64,000 nucleotides of DNA, from contig NZ_JAHZMP010000002.1 in the NCBI RefSeq assembly GCF_020748465.1, positions 310,001 through 374,000 on the forward strand, written 5' to 3'. The DNA is from Terrisporobacter mayombei. Lineage in GTDB: Bacteria > Bacillota > Clostridia > Peptostreptococcales > Peptostreptococcaceae. Both the position numbers and the translations under genes were made by a program. A model generated the notes under the pieces. That model was not told the DNA's origin. It saw only the letters and a program-made list of their open reading frames with translations, and did not search any database. Positions 42,615 through 51,778 of the stretch are shown one piece after another. Each line of letters opens with the position of its first letter. Position 1 is the first letter of the stretch.

Positions 42615-42689
42615 TTCACTCTTACATAAAATATCTTTTAATGGCAAATTTAATATAAATAGCAAAAGTTATTAAAGGAGAAATGTAAA

Positions 42690-44105
42690 ATGAGCACAAA
42701 TGAAAATAAGAAAAGATCATTTAAGTTACCAACGGCTTATACTGTATTATTAGCCATAACAGCAATTATAGCAATTGCAACATATTTTATACCAGGAGTT
42801 AAGAAGGCAACTTTGGCAGATTTCGTTATGGCTCCAATAACTGGATTAAAGGAGTCAATTGATATAGCCATATTTGTTTTATTAATAGGAGGTTTTTTAG
42901 GAGTTACAACAAAAACAGGCGCTTTAGATGCAGGTATAGGAAATGTTGTTGCCAAGTTAAAAGGAAAAGAATTAATTCTAATACCAGTGCTAATGTTTTT
43001 ATTCTCTCTTGGAGGAACTAGTTTTGGTATGGCAGAAGAAACTATAGCTTTTACAGCCTTAGTTACAACTACTATGATAATAGCAGGATTTGATCCTTTA
43101 GTATCTGTAGGAACAATTATTTTAGGAGCAGGTTGTGGTGTTTTGGGATCTACAGTTAATCCATTTCTAGTTTCTGTAAGTATTGGTGCACTAAAAGGAG
43201 TAAATATTGCTACCAATCAAGTTATAGTAATTGGTACGAATATAGCATTATGGTTATCATCACTACTTATATCCATATTTTTTGTTATGAATTATGCTAA
43301 AAAGGTTCATGCTGATAAATCAAATACATTATTATCAGACTCAGAAATAAGACAAGCAAATGAAGCTTTTATAGGAAATAAAGATGGCAAAGAAGAAATA
43401 ATAGAGTTTACTGGACAGAGAAAAGTTGTATTATCACTATTTGCTTTTACTTTCTTAGTAATGGTAGCAGGAATTATTCCTTGGGAAGAATTTGGAATAA
43501 CTATATTTGCAAATACAGCGTTTTTAACTGGAGCTCCCCTTGGAAGCTGGTGGTTCTCTGAACTAGGCATGTGGTTTGTAATTATGGCAATAATTATAGG
43601 TTTAGTTTATAGAATGACAGAATTAGAAATAGTAAATTCATTCCTAGATGGAGCAGCTGAAATGGTTGGAGTTGCCTTAGTCATAGGTGTCTCAAAAGGT
43701 ATATCAGTTATAATGGGCTCTACAGGATTAGATGCATATGTATTGTCAAAGGCATCTTCAGTATTAATTGGAATGTCACCAATTATATTTACAGTAGTTG
43801 CTTATTTAATTTATATGGCGTTGTCATTTTTTATACCTTCTACATCTGGACTTGCAGGTTTATCAATGCCAATATTTGGGCCTTTAGCAGTTAGTTTAGG
43901 ATTTTCACCAGAAGTTATAATCTCAATATTTAGTGCTGGTAGTGGTATTGTAAACTTAGTTACACCAACAAGTGGTGTTATAATGGGAACACTAGCTATA
44001 GCAAAAGTAGATTATTCATCATGGGTTAAGTTTGTAACGAAAGTATTATTAGCTATTTTCGTTGCATCAGCAATTATATTAAGTATTGCTATGATGATGG
44101 TATAA
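42690..44105 (+). CDS. YfcC/DcuC-family carrier
   Basis: The 471-residue protein has about 12 membrane segments and the YfcC pattern: KRSFKLPTAYTVLLAITAI at the start, GGTSFGMAEETIAF and GAGCGVLGSTVNPF in the first half, and FFIPSTSGLAGLSMPI and LVTPTSGVIMGTLAI in the second. The two halves mirror each other, as in inverted-repeat ion-coupled transporters. The family takes up or exchanges dicarboxylates, amino acids or peptides. The dipeptidase gene 22 bases downstream argues for a peptide or amino acid substrate here. GGAG precedes the ATG. Confidence 0.88.
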   Translation: MSTNENKKRSFKLPTAYTVLLAITAIIAIATYFIPGVKKATLADFVMAPITGLKESIDIAIFVLLIGGFLGVTTKTGALDAGIGNVVAKLKGKELILIPVLMFLFSLGGTSFGMAEETIAFTALVTTTMIIAGFDPLVSVGTIILGAGCGVLGSTVNPFLVSVSIGALKGVNIATNQVIVIGTNIALWLSSLLISIFFVMNYAKKVHADKSNTLLSDSEIRQANEAFIGNKDGKEEIIEFTGQRKVVLSLFAFTFLVMVAGIIPWEEFGITIFANTAFLTGAPLGSWWFSELGMWFVIMAIIIGLVYRMTELEIVNSFLDGAAEMVGVALVIGVSKGISVIMGSTGLDAYVLSKASSVLIGMSPIIFTVVAYLIYMALSFFIPSTSGLAGLSMPIFGPLAVSLGFSPEVIISIFSAGSGIVNLVTPTSGVIMGTLAIAKVDYSSWVKFVTKVLLAIFVASAIILSIAMMMV

Positions 44106-44127
44106 ATTAATTTGAAGGAGAAAGTAA

Positions 44128-45588
44128 ATGACAATAAATATTGAAAACCCAAAACTACAATCAGTTTTTAAATATTTTTCAGAAATATCTAAAATACCTA
44201 GAGGCTCTGGAAATGAAAAGGGAATAAGTGATTATTTAGTAAGTGAAGCTAAAAGACTTGGATTAGAGGCAATTCAAGATGAAACATTAAACGTAATAAT
44301 TAAAAAGCCAGGTACACAAGGGTATGAAAATAGTCCAGGAGTAATACTTCAAGGACATATGGATATGGTTTGTGAGAAAAATAAAGACACAATTCATGAC
44401 TTTACTAAAGATGAAATAAAATTAAGAGTAGATGGAGATTATCTATATGCCACAGGAACAACTCTGGGAGCTGATAATGGAATAGCAGTTGCCATGGGAC
44501 TTGCCTTACTAGCAAGTGATGATATACCTCATCCTCCTCTTGAAGTACTTTATACAGTTAATGAAGAAGTTAGTATGATAGGTGCTATGAAGCTAGATGG
44601 AAGCATATTCAAAGGAAGATATATAATAAACGTAGACTCAGAAGAAGAAGGAAAAATAACTGTAAGTTGTGCTGGTGGTGTGACTGCAGTTATTAATATA
44701 GATAAAGAGTACAAGGAAGCTTCTTCATCAAAAGTAGCTTATAACATAGGAATAAAGGGTCTTCAAGGTGGACATTCAGGAATGGAAATCGATAAAAAGA
44801 GAGGAAATTCCAATGTATTAATGGGTAGAGTTTTAAATCATATTTGTAAAAATGGAATAAATTATGATCTAGTTACTATTCATGGTGGACTTAAAAATAA
44901 TGCCATACCTCGTGAAGCAGAATGTGTAATTCTTATAGATGATAATAATAAAGAAGCTTTACAAAAAGAAATAGGAAGCATTTTAGATATATTTAAAAAT
45001 GAACTAAAAACCTCAGATCCAGGAGTAATTTTAGAATGTAATAAATGTGAAGAATCTCATGACAAATCATTAAGTGACGATATTAAGGATAAAATTATTG
45101 GTGTATTAAATTTAATGCCTAGAGGTATTCAAACAATGAGCGCTGATATAGAAGGTTTAGTAGAAAGTTCTACTAACTTAGGTGTTGTAGTAACCGATGA
45201 TAATAATATTAAGTTTGAATTTGCAACTAGAAGTTCAGTGAAAAGCTTAAAAGAAGACTTGAACTATAGAATGGAGCTGCAAAGCAAGTTTATAGGAGTT
45301 AACTTAGATTTAGAAGATGATTATCCTGAGTGGGAATATGCTAAAAACTCTAAACTAGAAAAAATTTGTGAGGATACTTACGAAGAGGTAACAGGTAAAA
45401 AGCCAGAGATAGTGGCATTACATGCTGGATTAGAATGTGGATTATTGCTTGATGCCATAAAAGGAGCAGAGGCCGTATCCATAGGTCCAGATTTATTTGA
45501 TGTTCACACACCTAATGAACACTTAAGTATTAGTTCAACAGAGAGAACGTGGGATTACTTAGTGGCTATTCTTAAAAATATTAAATAA
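44128..45588 (+). CDS. pepD: Aminoacyl-histidine dipeptidase (PepD, M20 family)
   Basis: The 486-residue cytoplasmic zinc peptidase cleaves Xaa-His and other dipeptides. Metal-binding and catalytic segments are QGHMDMVCEKN (His, catalytic Asp), TLGADNGIA (bridging Asp), VNEEVSMIGA (catalytic Glu-Glu), NVDSEEEG and the C-terminal GPDLFDVHTPNEHLSI. The lid domain lies around residues 190-390 and includes GLQGGHSGMEI. It has the normal PepD length. It is the second gene of the carrier operon, so imported peptides are probably broken down at once. Confidence 0.94.
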   Translation: MTINIENPKLQSVFKYFSEISKIPRGSGNEKGISDYLVSEAKRLGLEAIQDETLNVIIKKPGTQGYENSPGVILQGHMDMVCEKNKDTIHDFTKDEIKLRVDGDYLYATGTTLGADNGIAVAMGLALLASDDIPHPPLEVLYTVNEEVSMIGAMKLDGSIFKGRYIINVDSEEEGKITVSCAGGVTAVINIDKEYKEASSSKVAYNIGIKGLQGGHSGMEIDKKRGNSNVLMGRVLNHICKNGINYDLVTIHGGLKNNAIPREAECVILIDDNNKEALQKEIGSILDIFKNELKTSDPGVILECNKCEESHDKSLSDDIKDKIIGVLNLMPRGIQTMSADIEGLVESSTNLGVVVTDDNNIKFEFATRSSVKSLKEDLNYRMELQSKFIGVNLDLEDDYPEWEYAKNSKLEKICEDTYEEVTGKKPEIVALHAGLECGLLLDAIKGAEAVSIGPDLFDVHTPNEHLSISSTERTWDYLVAILKNIK

Positions 45589-45630
45589 TTATTTATATAA
45601 ATTTTAAAAATTGATTTTATATAATAAACA

Positions 45631-45668
45631 AAAAAATGACATCTAATTTATTAGATGTCATTTTTTTT
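45631..45668 (+). terminator. Terminator after pepD
   Basis: AAAAAATGACATCTAA pairs with TTAGATGTCATTTTTT around TTTA. The 185 bases after it, up to the gntR promoter, show no gene. Confidence 0.9.
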
Positions 45669-45853
45669 GGTAAGTAAGTATTAAAAAAGTTTATATTAAC
45701 CTATTTCTAGGACAATAACAAAAATGTGTTTTTTACATTTTATAGTATAAATTTAAAAAACGCAATACATATTTTTGAAAATATATATTATTCTGTGAAT
45801 TTTTTTATATTTTAAATAATTAATAATTGGGAAAATGATTTACCAAAATATTA

Positions 45854-45883
45854 TTGACTTCTATAGTGTACTATATATATAAT
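45854..45883 (+). promoter_or_regulatory. Promoter of the gntR-ABC operon
   Basis: TTGACT (45854-45859), 18 bases and TATAAT (45878-45883). The operator overlaps the spacer and the -10 box. Confidence 0.75.
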
Positions 45884-45919
45884 ACACTATGAAGGGTGTA
45901 TTATATATATAGTACACTA
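45864..45919. promoter_or_regulatory. Double YtrA-type operator forming a perfect 24-bp inverted repeat
   Basis: Positions 45864-45887 are the exact reverse complement of 45896-45919, separated by TATGAAGG. Each arm is itself an operator-like palindrome: TAGTGTA and TACAC(TA) flank 12 AT-rich bases. This resembles the AGTGTA-N13-TACACT site known for YtrA-type GntR repressors. One copy covers the promoter and the other the start of the transcript, so autorepression is very likely. Confidence 0.85.
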
Positions 45920-45951
45920 ACATAATTGATTCTGAAAGAAGGAGATAGATA

Positions 45952-46311
45952 TTGAAATTTATAGTGAATGATAGAGAGCCTGTATATATTCAAATCATTA
46001 GAAATATAAAACAAAAAATTGTGACTGGTGAATTGAAAATGGGTGAAAAACTTCCTTCAAGAAGGGAAATGGCAATAATTATTAATGTCAATCCAAATAC
46101 AGTGCAAAAAGCATATAAGGAGATGGAAGAAATGGGGCTTATTAATACAATAAAAAATAATCAAAGTACTATTACTGAAGATGAAAATTTTGTTAGACAA
46201 ATAAGACAAAGTTTAATAAATGAAGCTACGGAAATTTTTGTTGAGCAGATGAAAGCTATTAACGTAGGGAAAGATGAAATTAAGAATATTATAAATGAAA
46301 AATACGATTAG
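45952..46311 (+). CDS. GntR-family regulator, YtrA subfamily
   Basis: The 119-residue protein consists of the winged-helix domain (REPVYIQIIRNIKQKIVTGELKMGEKLPSRREMAIIINVNPNTVQKAYKEME) plus a short C-terminal dimerisation helix pair. It has no effector domain, as usual for YtrA regulators that control ABC operons. Translation starts at TTG 45952, eight bases after AAGGAG. It is the first gene of the operon it most likely represses. Cell-wall-active antibiotics are the usual inducers in this subfamily. Confidence 0.9.
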   Translation: MKFIVNDREPVYIQIIRNIKQKIVTGELKMGEKLPSRREMAIIINVNPNTVQKAYKEMEEMGLINTIKNNQSTITEDENFVRQIRQSLINEATEIFVEQMKAINVGKDEIKNIINEKYD

Positions 46312-46328
46312 GGGGATTTTAGGTAAAT

Positions 46329-47021
46329 ATGATTGAAGTAAAAAATGTTAAAAAGAGATATGGAATAGTCAAAGCTTTAGATGATGTTTCTTTTAATATA
46401 GAAGAAGGAAAAATTACTGCTATTTTAGGTGTGAATGGTGTGGGAAAATCAACTATTCTTAAATCTATTGCAGGTCTTGTAAAACCAGACAGAGGAGAAA
46501 TTATTATTGATGGAGAGAAGTTTAATCAAAAAACCTACAATAAACTTACCTTTGTGCCAGACATAGATATACATTTCTCGCATTTGAATATTAAAGAGAC
46601 TTTTGAGCTTATGAAAATTTTCTATAAAAATTGGGATGAAAAAAGAGCTTATGAAATGCTTAAAATGTTTTCCTTAGAGGATGATCAAAATATTAGTAAA
46701 TTATCAAAAGGAAATAAAGCAAGGGTGAAAATCATAATTGGTTTTGCGCAAAGAGCCAAATACACATTACTTGATGAACCATTCTCTGGAATAGATATTT
46801 TTAAAAGAGAAGAATTTATAAAAGCCATATTAGAGTTTATTGAAGAGGATGAAAGTATTATTATTACTACACATGAAATAGGGGAAATAGAACAAATTGT
46901 GGACGATGTAATAATTATCAATAATGGAAAAGTAGCAGAAATTTTTAATGCAGAAGAAATTAGAGAAAACGAGGGGATGTCAATTGTTGACAAAATGAGG
47001 GAGGTATATGATGGGAAATAA
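46329..47021 (+). CDS. ABC transporter ATP-binding protein
   Basis: The 230-residue ATPase has Walker A GVNGVGKST (Val in place of Ala), signature LSKGNKARVKIIIGFA, Walker B YTLLDEPFSGIDI and H-loop ITTHEIGE. The LSKGN signature is typical of YtrB-like subunits. GGGGG stands before the ATG. The end overlaps the permease gene. Confidence 0.88.
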   Translation: MIEVKNVKKRYGIVKALDDVSFNIEEGKITAILGVNGVGKSTILKSIAGLVKPDRGEIIIDGEKFNQKTYNKLTFVPDIDIHFSHLNIKETFELMKIFYKNWDEKRAYEMLKMFSLEDDQNISKLSKGNKARVKIIIGFAQRAKYTLLDEPFSGIDIFKREEFIKAILEFIEEDESIIITTHEIGEIEQIVDDVIIINNGKVAEIFNAEEIRENEGMSIVDKMREVYDGK

Positions 47022-47841
47022 AATATGGACTTTGTTTGAAGTAGAGTTTAAAAGAATACAAAAGATATATTTTGCTATACTTGCTTTGTTATTTTTAAGT
47101 AATGCTGGGTTATTTACTTTCTTAATTAATTTAAATATAAAAGAAGCTGAATCAATCTTAGGCTATAAAGTAGGAATATCAGAATTAAAAGAAAAGATTG
47201 CAATAGAATTATTCAGCTCAGGATATGTAGCACAGACGACTTACCAGTTAACATTTTTTCTTTTAATAGGAGCGTTATTATGGTGTTTATATTATGGGTT
47301 GACAATTTGGTACAAAGATTTTTCAAATAAGACGAAACCAATATATACTTTGTTTATGTTACCAGAAAACAAATTTATCATATTTATATCAAAATTAATA
47401 ACTATGATAACATTAATTTATGGAGTAATATTTGTACAATTTTTATGTTGGTTAATAATGGGTACAATGATGAAAAATATAAGTGGATTATCCTTTGAGC
47501 ATATTATAAATATTATAAACAATGCAAGACCAGATATTTACATGATTCACATACCACAAATAAGTAGGGTAGAGTTTATAATGATATTTATTTTAGGTCC
47601 AATCCTTGCTATGACAGTTTTATTTACAGGAATTATGATGCATAAAACAGTTAAAAAAATAGGAGGATTATTTGGAGTAATATATGTTATATCAATAATT
47701 AGTGTATATTTATCGATAACAGGAATTTACAATACATATTCAGATGTTTTAATGAAAACACATTTGATCTTTTATCTAGTAGTATTTGTCATGTCTATGA
47801 GTGTTTCTTATAGTACATTGACTAAGAAAATATATGTTTAA
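47011..47841 (+). CDS. ABC-2-like permease
   Basis: The 276-residue membrane protein has about six segments: one near residues 18-38 and five from about 75 onward. It resembles permeases that pair with YtrB-type ATPases. ATG 47011 lies seven bases after GGGAGG; ATG 47008 is also possible. It overlaps the ATPase gene by about 11 bases. Confidence 0.78.
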   Translation: MGNKIWTLFEVEFKRIQKIYFAILALLFLSNAGLFTFLINLNIKEAESILGYKVGISELKEKIAIELFSSGYVAQTTYQLTFFLLIGALLWCLYYGLTIWYKDFSNKTKPIYTLFMLPENKFIIFISKLITMITLIYGVIFVQFLCWLIMGTMMKNISGLSFEHIINIINNARPDIYMIHIPQISRVEFIMIFILGPILAMTVLFTGIMMHKTVKKIGGLFGVIYVISIISVYLSITGIYNTYSDVLMKTHLIFYLVVFVMSMSVSYSTLTKKIYV

Positions 47842-47855
47842 TGGGGGAGAAATGC

Positions 47856-49100
47856 ATGAATAAAAATATTGGCAAAAAGTTTTTAAGTGTCGTATGTGTA
47901 GGTCTTTTAGGAATAGGTATTTCTCTATTTAATCTGGGCAAAAATAATGAAGAAGTGGAAGATTTATATGGAAAAAGAAGTGAACTAGGAGATGTAAACA
48001 TTTTACTTCAAAATAATAAAGGCATGTATGAAACTAATGAGATAAAAATAAGCAATGATGATATATCAATAGATTATATGGCAAAGCAAGGCGTTCCTAA
48101 TTTTAATTTATCAAAGAATAATATAGAAGGAAGAAGTGCATTAGAAATTCATACTTATGGTTTTGTAGATTATTCAGCGGCTCTATTAAAAGATGATGAT
48201 AGATTTGCAGCAGTTCGTTTAAATAATGAATATGCAGATGAAGATAATTATGAATTAGTTGCAAATATAAAAATTAAATATGATAACAAAGATAAAGTTG
48301 AAAGTTATAATGTATCTTTAGGTGATCAAAGTGTTAATAGTACAAGAGTAGTTTATTCTTCAGTTCCCATAAGCATAGACAAGGATAATCTGTATATTGT
48401 TACACTTAAAAGTTGTTATTCACAAGAGTATATGAAAAAAAGAGAAAATGCAGATTACGAAGGATCTGTAAGTGATGACTTTGATAAAACTGAATTAAAC
48501 TTATATAAAATTAATTTATCTAGTAAAAATTCTAAACATATTTTAAGTAAAGAACTTGATGGAAAGGACATTTATATAAAGAATGAAGTATGTTTTGCTA
48601 ATAAGAATAAAGCTTACTTTTTAGTAAATGAAAAAGATAAAGAAAAGGGTTATAAATCGTCATTATTAGTGTTTGACCCTTTCAGAAAAGAAATAAAGAC
48701 AATAGATTTAGGTACTAAAGAAGATAACATAAAAAAATTCTCTGTTGAGGATAATAAGCTATTATTATTTTCTCATGGTGGAATTGAAGGTAAAAATATA
48801 AAGCTTAATAATGGTGAGGCTAGAGAGATTTTAGTTGATTTAGAAAGTTCAAAGGTGGAATATATTAACCATATAAAAATAGATGCTAATGGGGACGATA
48901 TTTTACAAGTGAGAAAAGTTGGTAATAAGGTATATTATATAACTATAGGTTATGATGAAAAAGGAAAAGATGCAGGAAAGTATTTTTATTATATTGGAGT
49001 ATTTGATGAAAACAAAAATGAAGTAGTATATAAAGGTAGAATAGATCAAAACACAAATTATTATGGTGAAGTTGGAATTGTTAAAGAAAATGAGTTATAG
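47856..49100 (+). CDS. Membrane-anchored extracellular protein of the ABC operon
   Basis: The 414-residue protein has an N-terminal membrane anchor (residues 10-28) and a large outside part rich in beta strands. It has repeated blocks such as VCFANKNKAYFLVNEK and VRKVGNKVYYITIGYDE that look like blades of a propeller. I recognise no named family. ATG 47856 follows GGGGGAGA. It is the last gene of the gntR-ATPase-permease operon and may sense or bind the transported compound outside the cell. Confidence 0.72.
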   Translation: MNKNIGKKFLSVVCVGLLGIGISLFNLGKNNEEVEDLYGKRSELGDVNILLQNNKGMYETNEIKISNDDISIDYMAKQGVPNFNLSKNNIEGRSALEIHTYGFVDYSAALLKDDDRFAAVRLNNEYADEDNYELVANIKIKYDNKDKVESYNVSLGDQSVNSTRVVYSSVPISIDKDNLYIVTLKSCYSQEYMKKRENADYEGSVSDDFDKTELNLYKINLSSKNSKHILSKELDGKDIYIKNEVCFANKNKAYFLVNEKDKEKGYKSSLLVFDPFRKEIKTIDLGTKEDNIKKFSVEDNKLLLFSHGGIEGKNIKLNNGEAREILVDLESSKVEYINHIKIDANGDDILQVRKVGNKVYYITIGYDEKGKDAGKYFYYIGVFDENKNEVVYKGRIDQNTNYYGEVGIVKENEL

Positions 49101-49136
49101 AAAAAAGATGTTAGTAGAAATACTAACATCTTTTTT
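49101..49136 (+). terminator. Terminator of the gntR-ABC operon
   Basis: AAAAAAGATGTTAGTA pairs perfectly with TACTAACATCTTTTTT around GAAA. Confidence 0.92.
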
Positions 49137-49168
49137 ATTCAGTTTTTGAAAAGAAAGGACGGATATAA

Positions 49169-49210
49169 ATGAAGAAAATACGAAGTTATACAGGTATATG
49201 GTTGGTATAA
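49169..49210 (+). other. 13-codon ORF, possible remnant of a conjugative-element gene
   Basis: AAAGGACGG precedes ATG 49169. The 13-residue product starts MKKIRSYTGIW, which recalls the start of TcpE-like proteins of Tn916-type elements, then stops. It lies at the border where base composition changes. The match is from memory and short. The rest of 49137-49394 contains only a small hairpin with T-run at about 49258-49283. Confidence 0.25.
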
Positions 49211-49394
49211 AAGGAGTCCTATTATAGATATACTCTTTGGCAACTTGCCCACGATATCCATGATAAACGTGGATTTTTTATATTGTGGTTTCACTTCGTA
49301 CTGATAAAAATAAAACGTTTTATTTATAGAATGTTTCTTGATGTTATTTGGATGCTCGTCTACAATTATAAAGAGCCAAGGAGGGGAACAGCAA

Positions 49395-50072
49395 ATGAAA
49401 CGAATATTGATTATTGAAGATGATTTATCTTTAGCGAACGGTATTGCGCTCGCCTTAAAAGACAGTGAATTTACCTTTATACAGGCACAAGATTTGCATT
49501 GTGCATGGCAAGAAATCGGAATCACGACCTTTGACCTTATCATTTTGGATATTAATCTACCCGATGGGAACGGATTGAATTTCTTGAAAGAGTTACGCAG
49601 TTACTCTGATATTCCAGTAATAATTCTTACTGCCAATGATATGGAGACAGATGTGGTCACTGGTCTTGAATTGGGAGCGGATGATTATATCACAAAGCCA
49701 TTTAGCCTGATGATTCTGAGGGCAAGAGTAGGAGCTCGAATCCGAAGTGCTGCGCCTGTTCTTGTCGATCCAATACTAATTAATGGCTTTCAATTCTCCT
49801 TTGCCAAAATGGAGTTTTATAAAAATAGAGTTCCCATTGAATTAAGCAAAACTGAACAAAAGCTGCTTCGTATTTTGATTGAAAATAGAGGACATTCCTT
49901 AACAAGATCGCAGTTGGTGGATGCCATTTGGACAGATGGCGCCGAGTATGTAGATGAAAACGCCCTTTCAGTTACGGTCAAGCGTTTGCGTGATAAGCTG
50001 GAAGACACACCATCCTCACCTGTATACATTAAAACAATATATGGTATTGGCTACACTTGGGCGGTGATATAA
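49395..50072 (+). CDS. OmpR-family response regulator of the acquired module
   Basis: The 225-residue regulator has EDD at the N-terminus, the phosphoacceptor in LIILDINLP, YITKPF and a winged helix with ENALSVTVKRLRDKLED and the closing TIYGIGYTW. ATG 49395 follows AAGGAGGGG; an upstream frame from 49338 is not supported. Base composition rises clearly here, and codons such as CGT, CTC and GCG become frequent. It controls the kinase, ATPase and permease that follow. Confidence 0.9.
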   Translation: MKRILIIEDDLSLANGIALALKDSEFTFIQAQDLHCAWQEIGITTFDLIILDINLPDGNGLNFLKELRSYSDIPVIILTANDMETDVVTGLELGADDYITKPFSLMILRARVGARIRSAAPVLVDPILINGFQFSFAKMEFYKNRVPIELSKTEQKLLRILIENRGHSLTRSQLVDAIWTDGAEYVDENALSVTVKRLRDKLEDTPSSPVYIKTIYGIGYTWAVI

Positions 50073-50992
50073 TGAACAAGTTGATTTTAATAATCGGAAT
50101 TGTGGCAGTCGCTGTGCTGGTTATAGTAATTCCAATCATTTTATTATATCGTAGAAGAATAAAGAAAATCATGAATTCTCTGTTTTATATGTTGGACAGC
50201 GCCATAGATGGTAGTTTTACGGCTGATACTTTTGACGAATCCGCTCTGTCAGCAGTGGAAGAAAAGATGTTTCGTTTTTTATCATCCTGTGCAGTATCCT
50301 CCAAAAATCTGACTATGGAAAAAGAAAATATAAAACGCCTGATTTCTGACATATCCCATCAAACCAAGACGCCTGTTGCTAATATCATGCTTTATTCACA
50401 GATTCTGATGGAACATGATCTACCAGAGGACAGTATAGTATGTGCAAAAGCGTTGGCTACACAGGCGGAAAAGCTTGATTTTTTAATGTTAGCCTTAGTG
50501 AAGGTCTCTCGTCTGGAAAGCGGAATTATTACCGTTAATCCTCAAAAGGGTACCATGCAGGCGCTACTTAATTCCGTTATTGCCCAAATTCGACCTAAAG
50601 CAGAAGAAAAAGAGATTATCATTGAAACTGAATTGACAAATGGCACGGTCTATTATGACTCAAAATGGACTGTTGAAGCAATTTATAATGTTCTCGACAA
50701 CGCAGTAAAATATTCTCATCGTCAAAGTACTGTCACAATCCGCTCTGTACCATATAATTTGTTTTTTAGAATTGATGTCATCGATCAGGGTATTGGTATT
50801 GCAGAAGATGAGCAAGGGAAAATATTCTCTCGATTTTATCGTTCATCTAATGTAAGTGGTCGGGAAGGTATCGGGCTTGGCTTATTTTTGACGCGAGAGA
50901 TTCTCTCAGAAGGAGGTGGGTACATCAAGGTATCTAGAGCACTAGAACTAGGTTCCATCTTTTCTATTTTTCTTCCGACTGAGAAAAGGTAA
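50072..50992 (+). CDS. Sensor histidine kinase of the acquired module
   Basis: The 306-residue kinase has one N-terminal membrane segment (about 5-27), then a cytoplasmic dimerisation domain with LISDISHQTKTPVANIM (His near 101) and an ATPase domain with NAVKYS, VIDQGIGI and GIGLGLFLTREIL. It lacks an extracellular domain, so it may sense through the ABC transporter or within the membrane. Its ATG overlaps the TAA of the regulator gene by one base. Codon use differs from the surrounding chromosome. Confidence 0.9.
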   Translation: MNKLILIIGIVAVAVLVIVIPIILLYRRRIKKIMNSLFYMLDSAIDGSFTADTFDESALSAVEEKMFRFLSSCAVSSKNLTMEKENIKRLISDISHQTKTPVANIMLYSQILMEHDLPEDSIVCAKALATQAEKLDFLMLALVKVSRLESGIITVNPQKGTMQALLNSVIAQIRPKAEEKEIIIETELTNGTVYYDSKWTVEAIYNVLDNAVKYSHRQSTVTIRSVPYNLFFRIDVIDQGIGIAEDEQGKIFSRFYRSSNVSGREGIGLGLFLTREILSEGGGYIKVSRALELGSIFSIFLPTEKR

Positions 50993-51054
50993 ATCTTTCA
51001 AAACTGTTAGAATTCTGAAAGAATGTGGAAAGATTGTTTTGTTATCCTGTTTAT

Positions 51055-51072
51055 ATCACATAAAAATGTGAT
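51055..51072. promoter_or_regulatory. Palindrome before the ABC genes of the acquired module
   Basis: ATCACAT-AAAA-ATGTGAT is a perfect 7-bp inverted repeat 29 bases before the ATPase start. A second pair, TCTTTCA and TGAAAGA, lies at about 50994-51022. These are candidate sites for the module's own regulator. Confidence 0.45.
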
Positions 51073-51100
51073 GCAGACTTTTCTTAAGGAGGAAGCTATT

Positions 51101-51778
51101 ATGATTATATTAGAAGCAAAGCAATTAAAAAAAATATATGGAAGCGGTCCAACGGCCGTTCATGCTCTGGACAACGTGAGCCTGACGGTGGATAGAGGAG
51201 AGTTTATTGCTGTAGTCGGAACATCGGGCAGTGGAAAATCTACTTTTCTTCATATGCTCGGAGGTATTGATCGTCCAACCAGTGGCTGTGTGACGATAGA
51301 TGGCAAGAAAATTTTTGAGCTGAAAGAAGAAGAACTGACCATTTTTCGCCGCCGTAAAATTGGTTTTGTATTCCAGAACTTTAATCTTGTACCTATGCTG
51401 AATGTTTATGAAAACATTGTTCTGCCTATACAGTTAGATGGTAACAAACCGGATAAAAAATATATAAAGCAGATTATACAGATGCTTGGACTTGAAAGTA
51501 AACTGCAAGACCTGCCAAACCAGCTTTCTGGTGGGCAGCAACAACGAGTTGCCATTGCAAGAGCATTAGCAACAAAGCCAGCTATTGTACTGGCCGATGA
51601 GCCGACAGGTAGTCTGGATAGCAAGACTAGCCAAGATGTGATCGGGCTTTTGAAGGTGACTGGGGAAAAATTCAATCAGACCATTGTTATGATTACTCAT
51701 AATGAGGAACTTGCTCAGCTTGCAGACCGTATTATCCATATTGAGGATGGAAAAATTTTAGTTGGTGATGCGATATGA
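51101..51778 (+). CDS. ABC transporter ATP-binding protein (MacB/LolD type)
   Basis: The 225-residue ATPase has Walker [11 protein letters not shown]-loop [12 protein letters not shown], signature [15 protein letters not shown], Walker [14 protein letters not shown] and H-loop MITHNEE. ATG 51101 follows AAGGAGGAAG; the longer frame from 51023 crosses the palindrome. It forms a four-base overlap (ATGA) with the permease gene. G+C is high for this window. Confidence 0.92.
   Translation: MIILEAKQLKKIYGSGPTAVHALDNVSLTVDRGEFIAVVGTSGSGKSTFLHMLGGIDRPTSGCVTIDGKKIFELKEEELTIFRRRKIGFVFQNFNLVPMLNVYENIVLPIQLDGNKPDKKYIKQIIQMLGLESKLQDLPNQLSGGQQQRVAIARALATKPAIVLADEPTGSLDSKTSQDVIGLLKVTGEKFNQTIVMITHNEELAQLADRIIHIEDGKILVGDAI

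Noticed and set aside
42737..43216. 159-codon minus-strand frame inside the YfcC-type carrier gene
   Set aside because: Antisense of conserved membrane segments; no start signals.
45864..45919. Long inverted repeat as a terminator
   Set aside because: It overlaps a promoter with no gene directly upstream and has no T-run; the GntR-type operator reading fits better.
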